Source of the DNA: Megalopta genalis
Taxonomy: Eukaryota; Arthropoda; Insecta; Hymenoptera; Halictidae
Length of the DNA stretch: 64,000 nt
NCBI RefSeq assembly: GCF_051020955.1
Contig: NC_135014.1
Coordinates: 26,773,221-26,837,220, forward strand
Reading direction: 5' to 3'
Numbering within the stretch: the first letter of the stretch is position 1; each line of letters opens with the position of its first letter. Both the position numbers and the translations under genes were made by a program. Below are positions 11,201 through 22,660 of this stretch, in pieces. The notes under the pieces are model-generated. The model did no database searches and had not been told where the DNA came from. It saw only the letters and a program-made list of their open reading frames with translations.

Positions 11201-13414
11201 CCCAATTTTACGACGAGTATCATTTTCATTTATCTGAAAATCGTCCGAAAGAGTACTTCGTAGGAAAGGTGGTGGCAAAAGACAGAGACGAAGGCACGCA
11301 CGCGAAAGTTTACTATTACATAGAGGCTGGTAAGCAGCATTAGTTCGAATAAATGTAACGCTGTTAGACGGAGCTTATAGAATCACGCAAATATTTTCAG
11401 GGAACGAGGACTATGCTTTTTACATAGACAAAACCGACGGTAGCATCTACGCGAACAAATCGTTCGATCGTGAGACACGAGACAAATATGTTTTGTCGGT
11501 TCTGGCATCCAATGATCCTGACATTTACATAAACCCAATAGATGCTGGACGTCCAGTGTCCCAAACCACGGATCATGGCCACGTTAATGTAACTATAACG
11601 ATCCTGGATGAAAACGATAATCCACCGATCTTCGAGCGTAACGATTACTACGCTGGTGTTAATTCGATGGCAAATGTGAACGATTTCGTGACAAAAGTAA
11701 CCGCATCCGATTTAGACGTTGGTGACAATGGAACGCTCCATTATTACGTTACCAGCGCTAATCTGTATAAGTTTGAATCGGTGAAGCCTAGTGGTTCCAT
11801 AGTACCAAGTCCGTTTAATGTGACTCAGGACGGTAAACTTGTAACAAGCGGATACATGGCTGAATATAATCAGGACAGATTTATTGTCGAGGTGATAGCG
11901 AAAGAGACCGCTATTCCAGAAAGATACGCGATGACTAGAGTCCACGTAAGTGTTTTACTTATATGTCAGAGTCTTGTGGAAACAAACATTAAAAAATTTC
12001 AAAGCTATTCATCATATAAATCCACTTTTTATTATTACAAAGGTTTGGGTATTCGAGCCTTCTCAATTGATAAAAGTTATCGCGTCGCGACCACCGGGCG
12101 AAGTAAATCGCGAACGTGACGAAATTGTATCGGCATTATCAAACGCAACACAAAGCAGAGTTGTTGTTGACGAAATTCGATACCACGTGGATGCATCCGG
12201 ACACATTCGTCGAGAATGGTAAAAAACACTATTTCTTCTAGTTAATTTCCTTTCCAATGATATTAAAATATTCGAAACTTATAAAACATTTAAATGTGTT
12301 ACACAGGTGTGACATGTATTTGCACGTTGTGGAACCGAAATCCCAAACCATTGCACCAGTTCCACAAGTGCTTAAAGTCATTGATGCAAAATATGACTTC
12401 TTAAAAGACTATTATGCAGGCTTTACCATTGTAAATGTCGTTGTAAGTATTTAATGCGTACATTAAGAAATACAATAATATTGTAAGGGATATCGTGATC
12501 TCCTATTAATATTTATATTAAGAGATATGATAATATTTTTACTACAGAACTTCATCGTTTTTCAGCCTGCTTATGCTGGAGTACAGGAAGAACCTTTTGA
12601 TCCTGCATTAGCAGCCTTAATAGCCCTATTAGTAGTACTACTAGTTGGTGCTGTTACGGTGACAGTAGTTTGTTGCTGTCTACGTCATTGGTAAGTGCTA
12701 AAGAAGTTATTTAATGATACGATATAAAATACAATATAAAATATTGTTCCAGGGTAATTACTGTGCCAAGCGATATAAGAAAAAAAGATGGCTTAATAAA
12801 GAAACAAATTATTGACGAGTTAAATACCACAGAGAATCCTTTATGGATTGAACAGTAAGTAATTAGTTACCTTTCAAAAAGGGATGATATAATGGATAGA
12901 TTCTAGTACTGTTATTTGTGATGGATATTCAGTACTATCTTCGTGTTTGTAGGAAACTTAAACCATACGAGGAACAGGAGTTAACGATGCAGGTGTTCAG
13001 TGAACCTGAAGGTGGTCTAGTTACAGAGAGACGCGGAAGTGGTGTCAGCATTGGTATGGGTGATACATCTCAGGATAATACTTATGCTACTATACAACGT
13101 CCATTGCCTACCAGTAGGCACTGTCCAACAACACCTGATTATACAACATTGCCAGGAAATCACAATGTATGTAAATTAACTAACCGGTCTATCTATAATA
13201 TAATCGAAACTGTGGAGAGTTTTCAACATAGTAAATCAATATCAATGATTTGCACCAAATACGGTGGCTATTTAAAATAATGTTGATTACATTGTAGCTT
13301 TATGAATCTGCAATGGGTTTCCAAGGATCAACATTCCAGCCATCTTCGAATGCAATACCACAACTTACGCTCGATCGCGATGGCCAACCCCAGTTCGTTT
13401 CAGGATTAGTATAA
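2975..13414 (+). CDS. Large cadherin, 3' 23 exons (cadherin-23 / cadherin-87A type); 5' part outside the window
   Basis: Calcium-dependent adhesion receptor at the plasma membrane. Exons: 2975-3109, 3767-3959, 4215-4525, 4871-5029, 5495-5682, 6089-6251, 6571-7015, 7186-7377, 8113-8366, 8569-8701, 8811-9026, 9229-9528, 9750-9994, 10149-10442, 10774-10971, 11107-11329, 11401-11945, 12043-12218, 12307-12442, 12566-12690, 12753-12854, 12953-13166, 13298-13414. All joins keep phase and give 5,064 nt (1,687 residues plus stop). Twelve cadherin linkers of DxNDxPPxF type are visible (for example DVNDEPPTF, DANDNPPRF, DENDNPPIF), so 13 repeats, the first partial. Exons 18-19 (residues about 1399-1502) look like the membrane-adjacent domain of long cadherins of the CDH23/PCDH15 kind. 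A membrane span follows (about 1517-1541, ending CCCL), then a tail of about 145 residues ending SGLV. No start codon or signal peptide is present. Family is certain; the exact orthologue (Cad87A or CDH23 most likely, Cad99C less so) is inference. Confidence 0.93.
4539..4756 (+). repeat. Intronic minisatellite built from TTACAGA / TTACAAA words
   Basis: About 215 bp of imperfect tandem 7-14-bp words (ATTACAGATTACAAATTGCA and variants) fill cadherin intron 3. Many copies contain TTACAG, which resembles a 3' splice acceptor, but the true acceptor by phase and protein continuity is at 4870/4871. Confidence 0.85.
5190..5247. repeat. (TA)n microsatellite in cadherin intron 4
   Basis: A nearly pure TA run of about 50 bp lies inside the intron between the exons ending at 5029 and starting at 5495. 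It has no visible coding or splice role. Confidence 0.85.
5779..6111 (+). repeat. 111-bp tandem triplication spanning a splice acceptor and exon start
   Basis: Three copies of a 111-bp unit each contain TTTTAG followed by the first bases of cadherin exon 6 (ATTTGGTACAGCTGG). The acceptor-like junctions lie before 5867, 5978 and 6089, exactly 111 bp apart. Only the third runs into the open exon. Use of the first would reach an in-frame TAA and use of the second an in-frame TGA soon after. The duplication is therefore of exon edge plus intron, not a duplicated protein segment. Confidence 0.9.
7446..7664. mobile_element. MITE copy 1 (TA-flanked, Tc1/mariner-like ends), intron of cadherin
   Basis: A 219-bp element begins TACAGTAATATCTC and ends GAGACATTACTGTA. 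Its inverted ends of roughly 90 bp carry the shared words ATGGATAATTTGG, GAAGAG and CGAGCC. It has no open frame. The CAGT ends beside TA fit the Tc1/mariner style, but family assignment is inference. A twin copy of equal length lies 200 bp downstream in the same intron. Confidence 0.85.
7866..8084. mobile_element. MITE copy 2, same family, same intron
   Basis: The second 219-bp copy begins TACAGTAATGTCTC and ends GAGACATTACTGTA, close in sequence and in the same orientation as the copy at 7446. Only 28 bp separate its end from the exon start at 8113. The stretch 7665-7865 between the copies holds short repeats of CTTCTTATCT and nothing coding. Confidence 0.85.
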
Positions 13415-15607
13415 ATTAAATTTTCCGCCAAGTCCATTTTTTAATCAATGTATAACTTCGTCCGCATAAGTTGTACATCTTCATTCCCGGCTCTATCCGT
13501 AGCACGCGCCTTTTTGAAAGAAAAAGACACTCGCATGCACACACCTTCTCGACAATAATCGAATAATATTGTTAGGTTTGTCTGCGAGTAGACGCGTGTA
13601 CAAGATGAGCGAGAATTTTTCCGAATTAACTAGAGAAGCCTCCGACCATTTGTTAATTCAGTTTGAATCCTACTGCAAGGAATATTAAACGAAGCGTAAC
13701 GACGGATGACAGTCAATATTATTGGAATAAATATTTCCCTGTAGCTGGTGTGTGCATGTATATATGTGTGCGTTGCCAACCTGTGGTCCCATTTAATTAT
13801 TTAATCGTTAGATTCATCACTAGAAAAATCAAAATCGCTAGATGATAGACACTGTGAAATAGCTTAAACGACCGAAACTTGGCACGGCAGATATATGTAT
13901 ATAAGTGAATGTTTAGACTCCGTCCAGCGCCGTTTTTTCATTACTTCCTCACTAGTTTAATATTTATACACCTTGCGTACGTTTTACATATGGAAAATGG
14001 GAGAACGTACTACTTATAGCGTCATTACTCTGTACACGAACAAGAGGAATGCCTGTAGGTAAAATTATAAGTAACGAACGAGCTCATACTCTTGAAGCAG
14101 GGTTTGAAATTGTTTTGAAAACACTATGTTCCTGCCAGAACGGTTCATGAAAATGTTCGAAAGAAATTCTGTTACGAATCTGATAAATTTTATTAAAACA
14201 ATACAGAGGGCTATATTGTTCTATTGAAAGTATCATTCTTGGTCAGAGCAGAATATTTCGTTCGTAGTAGTTATTGCGTTGTGTCATATGATTATGATCT
14301 AGGTGTTAAAAGTACAAGTTCAAGTTGAGAATTTAATCGTTGATATTGAAGTTCCATTATAAGAATATGTAAATTCGAATTTGATTTTAACCGATGCGAT
14401 TTGAGTGTGACAAAAAATTGTATATTTTGTTTGTTCATTATGTGTAGATAATTTAACTTTAAATAATAATCCTTGTTATAGTAATCGTATGAATAACAAT
14501 AATACCAAGAAAGGTAACATAAAAAATAAATAAATAAAGTGGGGAAATATAAAAAGAAAATTAGGAAACAAATAAATATTAATACTTACAATTAGTCTAA
14601 CGAAAAAGTGAGGGCGTTTACTATACTTTTGAGAAAAAAATACGAATGATTGCACAAAAATATTAATAAGTAATAAAAAATAATTGTAGTTAAAAACGAT
14701 CTAAAGGGTGAAGGCTACAATGGGATATGTATCGTTTTAATTTAGGTAACTTTGACAAAAAATCGTAACAAATTGGGAGCAAAGTACTTATTGGGGATAG
14801 TAAATTATAAATATCTTTTAATTTCATTCTGCTCTGAAAGAAATATTCAAGGATCAACATAGGCTCATTCTTGAGACATATTTCAATCTCTGCCTTGAAG
14901 ATACTCATACTAAGAAGAATTCGAAGCGAAATATCAGCATATATCATACGTTCGCGTATAAATGTTATTTACAATATTATCCGTTAGATATTTATTTAAG
15001 TTAGTGTTAAAGAACTGATTTTTATCCGATAAAACTGTGATTTGATTACGCCCGCGTATGTATGTGATTGTTGACTTGCATTTGAGATTTCGTACAAGAT
15101 ATTAGCGATGGGCGGATATAGTCATATCATAGCTAGTTAAAATGGAATCGTTTGCATTCAGTTTTCGTGTTCTGCGAGAACATAAACACATTCTTTGTAC
15201 GGGCCACTTCATTTCTCATCATCTAAACCGTCCTCAACGAAGTATGCGCATTGGGGTCTGAAAAATTGACTGCAAACGGTTCTAATCATAATATATCATG
15301 TACCCGAAGGAAAACAATAACTTAACTATGATCATGTTATGTCTATGAACATTTAATGTAAAACTAATATCAGTATCACAACTTTATTAGGTGGTTATGA
15401 ATATTCCAGTCCATATGTTTATTGATTATAAATTTATTGTACCATATTTTATGTAAATCATTGAAAAAAGTATTCATACATCAACATACATCACATCTAA
15501 CATCATGTGGAAATAAATATCCAATTCTGTGTATTCATTTAGTTTTCTTCAAGATGAACACATTTACCTTTTACCGAAGAGCTCGCCTTTATCTTAACAT
15601 TTGCTTT
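13415..15607. other. Cadherin 3' UTR and convergent intergenic space
   Basis: An AATAAA signal follows the cadherin stop at about 13726 (GGAATAAATATT), with further candidates downstream. I see no open frame with family resemblance in this 2.2-kb AT-rich stretch, nor any RNA gene. The next gene (Rpp21) is on the opposite strand, so its 3' UTR must also lie here. Confidence 0.6.
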
Positions 15608-16335
15608 TCATTTTGGAGCATAATTAAAAACTTGAACTACCGAATTATCCTGTTCTGTCCATAATTTATGACCCTTCTTTGTGGGATACTTTTTCACACT
15701 TAAACAAATTAGACATGTCCACTTCACTCCTTTTACAGGCTTTGACATCAACCGTACTTTGGCTGTTTCACCAGGTATAAGTGGAGACTGGCAGCATTTA
15801 CAAATTGTTTTCTTAATATCAGATTCTCTAAAGAAGATTAATAAACAGTAATATGAAATACACTTATTTTATAGAAAGTAAAAAAAATATTGCATATTGA
15901 TTATAAAAGAAATATGACAGTGTTTTAGAAGTACTGTCATCATTAATACTTACTTTCCTACAATTATTATATTCATACAAAGATATTGTATAAGTTAGGA
16001 AATCTTTTAAATTATAATTTCAATACAAAAACTTTTCGCATCCTTTAGTGATGAGTAATATGAACTTATTTTATCGAAATATTTTAAATAACATGATTAT
16101 TAAGACTCACATTCGTAATACAGATTTTTTTGCACACCCTACCATCATGTTACCATAACATGAAGCTGCTACTCTATTTTTTAATGCCATTAGGTAACTT
16201 GCCTGAAAAAATTTGTATTCCATAATTACAATAATAAAATATGAAATATAAAATTTGTTGTAATCAAAATTACCTGATAAAGATAATTCATCCTTTCGAA
16301 AATATCTTTCCCTTGACATAATTTTATATTTGAAT
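15608..16335 (-). CDS. Rpp21: RNase P / MRP protein subunit Rpp21 (5' end not resolved)
   Basis: Protein part of the nuclear ribonuclease P that removes tRNA 5' leaders. On the minus strand three exons join in phase: 16335-16274, 16202-16111 and 15827-15608 (stop TGA at 15610-15608). The product contains DIFERMNYLYQ, then ASYLMALKNRVAAS, then GCAKKSVLRI. A zinc-ribbon follows with cysteine pairs CKCC and CLIC around SPLIPGETAKVRL. This order (helical LYQA region, then zinc ribbon) is that of Rpp21/Rpr2. About 125 residues are visible, near the usual length. The first visible exon starts with two bases of a split codon (acceptor TGTAG), so a short first exon with the ATG lies upstream, between about 16340 and 17000; I could not place it. 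Confidence 0.82.
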
Positions 16336-16764
16336 CTACAATAGTGAAATATATGCATACTATTTTATAACAATATCTGGATATAGCTTTAGGAATTAAC
16401 TAGGCAATTCGCCCCTTAACTTTATTGAAGTTAAATTTTGAAAGAGAGATAATCGTTTTTTAGCTTTCTGTCATTGTGATAACACTTGTCAAATTGGATA
16501 ATATTCGCATAAACCATTTAATTGTGCAAGTAATAGTGAAGATGTAATGATTAAGATGTTAAATTACGAACCCATTATTCTGTACTAATTTAATCACCAA
16601 TTTCACCACTTCTATATTATTTATTAATAATAGAATTCATTTGACAAGTATAGGTTATCGTGCATTTTTTCAATCCGTTATAGTACAGTAATGAGACTTA
16701 CTCAAGTACACCACCAGACTGCAGCTTGATTCATTAGCAAAGGTCGGTGTAGAAATTTTCTTTG

Positions 16765-16880
16765 CTTTGATTGGCTGATGATTCACTACTCAAACAGGAT
16801 CCACTGCAGATGGAATGTGTAGTAAAATGGCGGGGATGTTCGTGCCAGCTTAGGGAGTCAGAAAAGTATGCAGGAGTAGG
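16765..16880. repeat. Block A of a dispersed promoter-like repeat
   Basis: An inverted CCAAT box (GATTGGCT) is followed about 60 bp later by AAATGGCGGGGAT, then CGTGCCAGCTTAG and GAGTCAGAAAAG. The same ordered words recur near 32490-32610. The block lies upstream of the visible Rpp21 exons and may include its promoter, or may be a mobile element. The rest of 16336-17462 shows no coding sequence I can support. Confidence 0.5.
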
Positions 16881-17462
16881 TCCCATTACAGTGTACATAT
16901 CAGTCATGGGTCTATAAAACACGGAAATGTTCAACTTATTTTTCACAAGAAACAAAATAATTTCAATGATTCATTTATACATTTTTTCAATTATTTCTAA
17001 ATCCCTGTATCATTAAGTCCAATAATTGCAATAAGATTGTTGTTTATTTAATTAGAAGCTTTTATTTATTCTGTTAAAGTGTTGACGGATATTTGTATAA
17101 AATCTATAAATAAAATTTTATATACACAATTTCATCGTTATAAAAATTATATCTTTATAATAACAGTTTCCCACATTAGTGCCACTACGTGTTACGGCTA
17201 GAAACCTAATATTGAATGCAGTATAAGATGATAGTAGAAAAACACCTTGGTGCTAGCAAGATACAAGTTAGATGATACTAACAAATGAAAGCACACTAAC
17301 ACTAATCTTTATTAGTTGATCTTTACCATATATTTAATATAATGTGAGTATTTTGTAATATAAATTACATAATTGTAGTTATTATTTTTTTGTATAACTT
17401 TGTAGAAGAATGTAAAATTCATAATTTAAAAAATATAGTTCTTATAATATATGATCTAATAT

Positions 17463-18309
17463 TCACTTTTTCAAGGAATTATAGAAATGTTTGGAATAAA
17501 TTGGTTCTTCTGGACGTTCTCTAATCGGTGTGGATAAAAATGATATTGGTGTAGATAAAAATGATATCGGTGAAGATAAATAATCTATACGCGATGGAGA
17601 ATTATTTTCTAAAACTGGTGTTGTACTTAGATGCGATGTGTCACTTATGTTTGATGCTAAAGTTGACTGATCCTTGCATGTTGTTTTATATTTCCAACTA
17701 AGATTTGGTGTGAATTCAACTTCTACAGTTTCCGTTGCTTCTTGAGAAGTCTCTTGCTCAGACAGTTCAATGCTATTTGCACTTTTCCTAGAAAATCATG
17801 TCAGCGTTACATATAACTCAGAAATGTATAAAGAAAAAAATAGCGATGTTGATGCTTACTGGTCTGTCCGGTTCTTATCATATTGGTAACCATATTTTTC
17901 GAAAATGAGTTCTATATTGTCGCATTGTTCTTTCAATGACTCGTACTTCGTCCTAGTTTCTTCAAGAACATGTTCTGTACATGAATTTTCTATATGTTTA
18001 TCTACTTCCAAACTTGTTGCCTTTATTCCTTCCTAATATAATAATATTACATAGTTATAGTACATAGATAGTACATAAGAATTTAAAAATTAGTCAACTA
18101 ATTATTTTAAATAATTTATTACACTATCATACTTTTACAGTTCGCATACTGTTCCTTAATGCTTCAATATGAACATCTGTTTCTACGCTACGCTCTGTAA
18201 ATTTTCCGATACAAATTTCAGGATTGCTCCACACGTTTTCTAAACTTTCGATGCCTGTATCGAGCTGACGAGCTTGAGTAATGAACTTGTCAAAATTATA
18301 TGACTCCAT
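17463..18309 (-). CDS. Probable SKA3-like spindle/kinetochore protein
   Basis: Three minus-strand exons join in phase: 18309-18133, 18032-17860 and 17787-17463, giving 224 residues. The ATG at 18309-18307 opens MESYNFDKFITQARQLDTG. Residues 1 to about 115 are helical and coiled-coil-like and end IFEKYGYQYD; human SKA3 has a comparable N-terminal coiled coil ending in a KYGY segment. The C-terminal half is low-complexity and rich in Ser/Thr-Pro sites, with an SxPISFL segment repeated (SSPISFLSTPISFLSTPI), as expected for a CDK-regulated kinetochore subunit. Length is about half that of human SKA3 (412). The identity rests on size, architecture and the KYGY motif, so it is a moderate call; an unrelated small coiled-coil protein is the alternative. 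Confidence 0.6.
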
Positions 18310-19937
18310 TACACAATGTTAATCCTTTGTTGCACTTGATTTTTTGTTCTGCCCGTTAAACATTTAAACGGTTTTAAAATACCAGGTTAGCCAATACACA
18401 AATGTAAACGTTTGACTCCTGACCTGACATCTATGCGAAGCTAAAAACTTCTTTAGGCAGCTAGGGACTTTCACGAAAGCCTGGCGATTTTTAATATGTA
18501 ATGTTGTACATTTTTCGGTGGAATTAGGGGATTTTGATGGGTTTGTGCCACAGAATCTCGTGTCATAGATGGGAATGCATATCATTTTCCGTACATTACG
18601 GTATTATACAACGTACAACATATGTAGATAAATCTGGAATAGCCATAGCCACAACGTACATTGCATTTTTAAGTGTAAGGGCTTATAACATTTCACTGCT
18701 AGGTAATGCATAATGACAGGGTAAACGGTGTAGTAAAAAGTAGATGTACAGTATGTGAAATTGTGGATTGCTCATGAACTCATGAATACATGATATTAGG
18801 TGAAACGAGTATGTAATGGCTACTGTAATATTGTTAAAAAAACCCTGTTTCGTGTGACATCAGTAGAAATGTAGCTGATGTTATTCAAAAAACGATTTTG
18901 AGGCTTAATTGTACATACAGATTTTTCTTGATTAACTGAGGTTAATAAAAAGCTCATTTATTCCATGACTTCCCCACTGAGTAATACGTGAGTAAAGAGT
19001 TTTCAATTTTTATATTTATGTAGTATAAATTGAATACTTTATATGAGTTGATATCTGTACGTAATTGATAGAATCTTATTAATAAAATCATCATGAAACA
19101 ATGTTATTGAAATCTATTTAGCTCCGATATAAGTTTCTGTGAAGTCATATGTGTAATAAGTAATACCGAACAAGTTTTAACAAGTTTCGTGGAAACGATT
19201 ATTTATTACAGCATATAATACATGATTGACAAACTCAGTGTAAGTAATGTATTTTTGATTATACTGTAAACACTTTTCCTTAACTTTTTAAGTGACAGTT
19301 CTCTTTAATCCTATAAAACTATGCTCGTATGTATGATGCTCTTTGACAGAAACAATATGTTTACATTTGTAGATATTTTTTAGTTTCATTTCATGGGTTT
19401 CGATTACTAAGATTTTGATTAAAGGCAATAGTGTTACAATGATTATATTTGAAAAGCGGTCATTCCATACAAGATAGCATCGAACCTTGAAACGAGTACA
19501 TACAAGTTGTGAAAAGATACTTTAATGTTGAAAGGAATCAAATCTTTCACAAGATGAATCTTGGAAATCAAAATTGTATAATGGATTCTATGCAAAAGAA
19601 ATAATTATTAGAAAGGTTGGAGAATTTATTTATATGATGTTCATAAAAATTTCAAATCTATTTAACTAAGATTCAAGTATAAAAAGTATTGTTTTGTATT
19701 ACAAGTAAAATTATGAGTAATACAAATTGTGTTCTATGCTTACACTGAGTTTGTACTGTTTTAAACATTTCACGAATTTATTAAATTTGGAAAATAAATT
19801 ATGCGAATAATGTGTAACTTACCATATTCTTTCATTACACAACAAATAAGAACTATATTTTTTATTCTAAACGAATCATTTTTGTTTCACTTGAATACAT
19901 AATATTTGTAATTTATTATTATTTAGGTTAACAGAAA
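18310..19937. other. Non-coding space between divergent SKA3-like and USP1-like genes
   Basis: No supported open frame. The two genes are transcribed away from each other, so promoters and 5' UTRs must lie here. An acceptor-like TTTAG at 19922-19926 sits 11 bp before the USP1 ATG, suggesting that the USP1 5' UTR is spliced. I cannot identify a core promoter motif. Confidence 0.5.
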
Positions 19938-22310
19938 ATGACAGTATTAGAAACAGAAAAAGACGCGGATAAACGTTCGGTTCCTCCAAGAAAGAAATTG
20001 TGCTTATCCCTTTCTGGCCGTGAACGTGCAGTTTCTATTAACATCTCTCAGGTTCCTCACACATCAGCTAGAGAGAGCCTTCTGAATAGAGAAACTTTTA
20101 CATACAGTATGTAAACATTAATACTTTCTCATATTAAGTAACTTTATACATTTATTAAATGTATAGAATTTAATGAGTATCCGTTACTAAGGTACAAGCA
20201 AAATGTTGAATGGTTATCGTAATCAAATAAATAATCATCAAGATGGAGGATACAATGTGTCAAATGGTGGCACAGAGGGTTTAAGAATAGCCACTTTATG
20301 TAATTTAGGAAATACATGTTTTTTGAATAGTGTGATATATACTTTACGATTTGCACCATCATTTCTACATAATTTGCATCATTTAGCCACTGATTTATCT
20401 AATTTAAATGAAAAGCAATTTCAAACGAAAGTAAGTCCACAAATGAAATTAACAAGAATAAAAAAATGTCACTATACAGCAATGTAAATGACTTTGCATA
20501 TGTAAATAAACTGCAATATTTTATGATAGATAAAATCATCATCTTTGGGAAGAACTGGCATGTCGCTTATGTCAAGTGGTAATCGTAGTTGGAGTAGTAA
20601 AGATTTATTAGCTTTGACCGGACCAACTGGAGACAACAATAAACACAGAATACAAATAGCTACAGAAAAACTACATGAATTGTTTATAGCATTACGTGCA
20701 TCTGAAACAAGAGAAAATAGTGAACCATATCAGCCAGATGCATTTTTACAAGCACTAAGGTATGTAAAGGATTGTCAAGAAGCTGTTATATGAAGTTTTA
20801 CATGCAAGTATTGAAAATGTTGCTTTCTTTCTATTTTAGAGAGGTGAATCCTATCTTTGAAGGGAATCAACAGCAAGATGCTCATGAACTTTTGGTGTGT
20901 TTATTGGATAATATCAGAGAAACATTTCAATTATTGGTTCGACACAGAGAAAGCCAATTTGGTCAAAATAATGGATTGTCAGATTTTTCTGCAGAACATT
21001 CATCGGACATGCAATCAGAATGTACCAACACCACAAAGAGAAGCATTTGTAAATCTAGGAAAAAGAAGAAAATAACAACAAGAGGAAGTTCATCTTGCCT
21101 TGTACAGTCTAATTTGAATGGCATATCAGTGTCTTCTAGACCGTATGAAAATGGTCATTCTGAGTATCTGGAAAGTAACGGAGATATAAACAGTCACAGG
21201 CCAGAAAGCAAGAAATGTTTCATTTCCGAAGACTTCGAAGGTGTCAGTCTTTTGCGTACTACATGCCTCGAATGTGAACATGTTACAGAACGAAAGGAAA
21301 CATTTTGTGATATCTGTGTGCCTATCGACATTGACCGATCAAACGAAACTGGTATGTGGTATCAATGAGATTTAACTATACATTAAATTAATATAGTGTA
21401 AGCGTATTTATTTGTAGATGAAGACGTTAGATCAATGGATAGCAGCGAAGTGTACAAACGTGCAGTAGTTACCAGCGAACTTCTCTGGGGTAGAGATAAG
21501 TATTGGTGTGCTCGATGTCTTCGATACAACGAAGCTAGAAGAGCGGTATGCTTCCCGTCGTTACCAAGGCTACTCATATTGCAGTTAAAACGATTTTCTA
21601 CCGCAGCAGGGTGAGATAACATGTCTTGTTATGTATAAAGATGTTCCGTACAGGATGTTCGGGTACAGCTGATATTTAAGGAATTTTAAGTTATCGCATA
21701 TATTTGTTGCCAAACCTGTGTACAAAATCATTGAAAATTTCTCCAATTTTCTAGATCAATGGAAAAAATTAATAATCATATGCCGACGCCATTGACCTTA
21801 CAATGCTTCTGCGAAGAGTGTAACAATGATCAGACACGCGGTACAGGTGGTAGGTCAGAGTCTCGACACGTGTACAAACTTTATTCTGTAATTATGCATC
21901 AAGGTGCAACCATGACAGCTGGTCACTATATTGCTTATACGCGCCTACCCGACGAGTCTGCGTTTACAGAATACTTCCAATGCGACAGGGATAGTAAGAG
22001 ACAGACTTCCAGTCATAGCAGTAGCAGCACAAACACGAATACATCATCGTCAGACAAAGCATCTGGCATATTAAGATACTTCCGAAGTAAACCAAGCGCT
22101 AGCGAGTCTAAGGAGCAGTTGTTCAGGGTCGGTTGCCGCAGTATGGATTGTTGTGGCGTCAGGCGTCATAAATATCCTAGCACTTGGTTGGAATGCGATG
22201 ATGAGGCAGTGCATGTGATACCCTTAAGAGAGTTGGAAGGAAAATTAGCACCGAATCCGCGAAATTCCGCAACTCCATATCTCTTGTTTTATGTAAGATC
22301 CATGGCATGA
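19938..22310 (+). CDS. Usp1: Ubiquitin carboxyl-terminal hydrolase, USP1-like
   Basis: Cysteine deubiquitinase; USP1, with its WDR48/UAF1 partner, deubiquitinates PCNA and FANCD2 in DNA-damage tolerance (family knowledge). Six exons join in phase: 19938-20106, 20192-20430, 20530-20759, 20840-21351, 21418-21610, 21755-22310, giving 632 residues. The Cys box is LCNLGNTCFLNS with catalytic C99; the His box is TAGHYIAYTR with H505; QQQDAHE and LQLKRF are also typical. Two zinc-binding CxxC pairs (CLEC/CDIC, CARC) sit between the boxes. The segment after the Cys box (LRFAPSFLHNLHHL) resembles USP1 more than other USPs. Human USP1 is 785 residues; the insert regions here are shorter. The last catalytic residue is probably in LECDDEAVHV. 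Splice sites are good; the acceptor before 20530 (GATAG) has a weak pyrimidine tract and is the least certain join. Confidence 0.85.
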
Positions 22311-22649
22311 AATTCTTTTAACATATAAAGTATTCAAAAGTAAAGTATCACTAGGCCTCTGTTTCCTCATTAATAACTAACTGCTCCTGTGATGTTACAC
22401 ACATTCCAAATTACCTTGTACGTACTCTACCGAGCTTAGGGTGTGTATAATTTCTTAGAAAATAAGTGATGTACTGCAATCACATTTAAAATTTTGAATT
22501 CGGTAGTTAAGTAATAAGCAATAAATTCTTGAAGTCTAAACGACGATGCTACTCACATTCTAGCTATGGGATACCATCAAATGTCAATTTGTATTTAGAT
22601 GATTAACGTTAGTTGGGGCGTGGAGTATTTTATTTTTAAGTTATTTCTG

Positions 22650-22660
22650 TAAAAATAAAC
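22650..22660 (+). terminator. Poly(A) signal of the USP1-like gene
   Basis: AATAAA occurs in GTAAAAATAAACGTG, about 340 bp after the stop at 22310, and is the first canonical signal in a clear 3' UTR position apart from weaker AT-rich variants. Confidence 0.5.

Noticed and set aside
2975..13414. Assigning the cadherin firmly to one orthologue such as Cad87A, Cad99C or CDH23
   Set aside because: Repeat number at the 5' end is unknown because the gene is cut by the window edge, and I could not run an alignment; only the broad group is supported.
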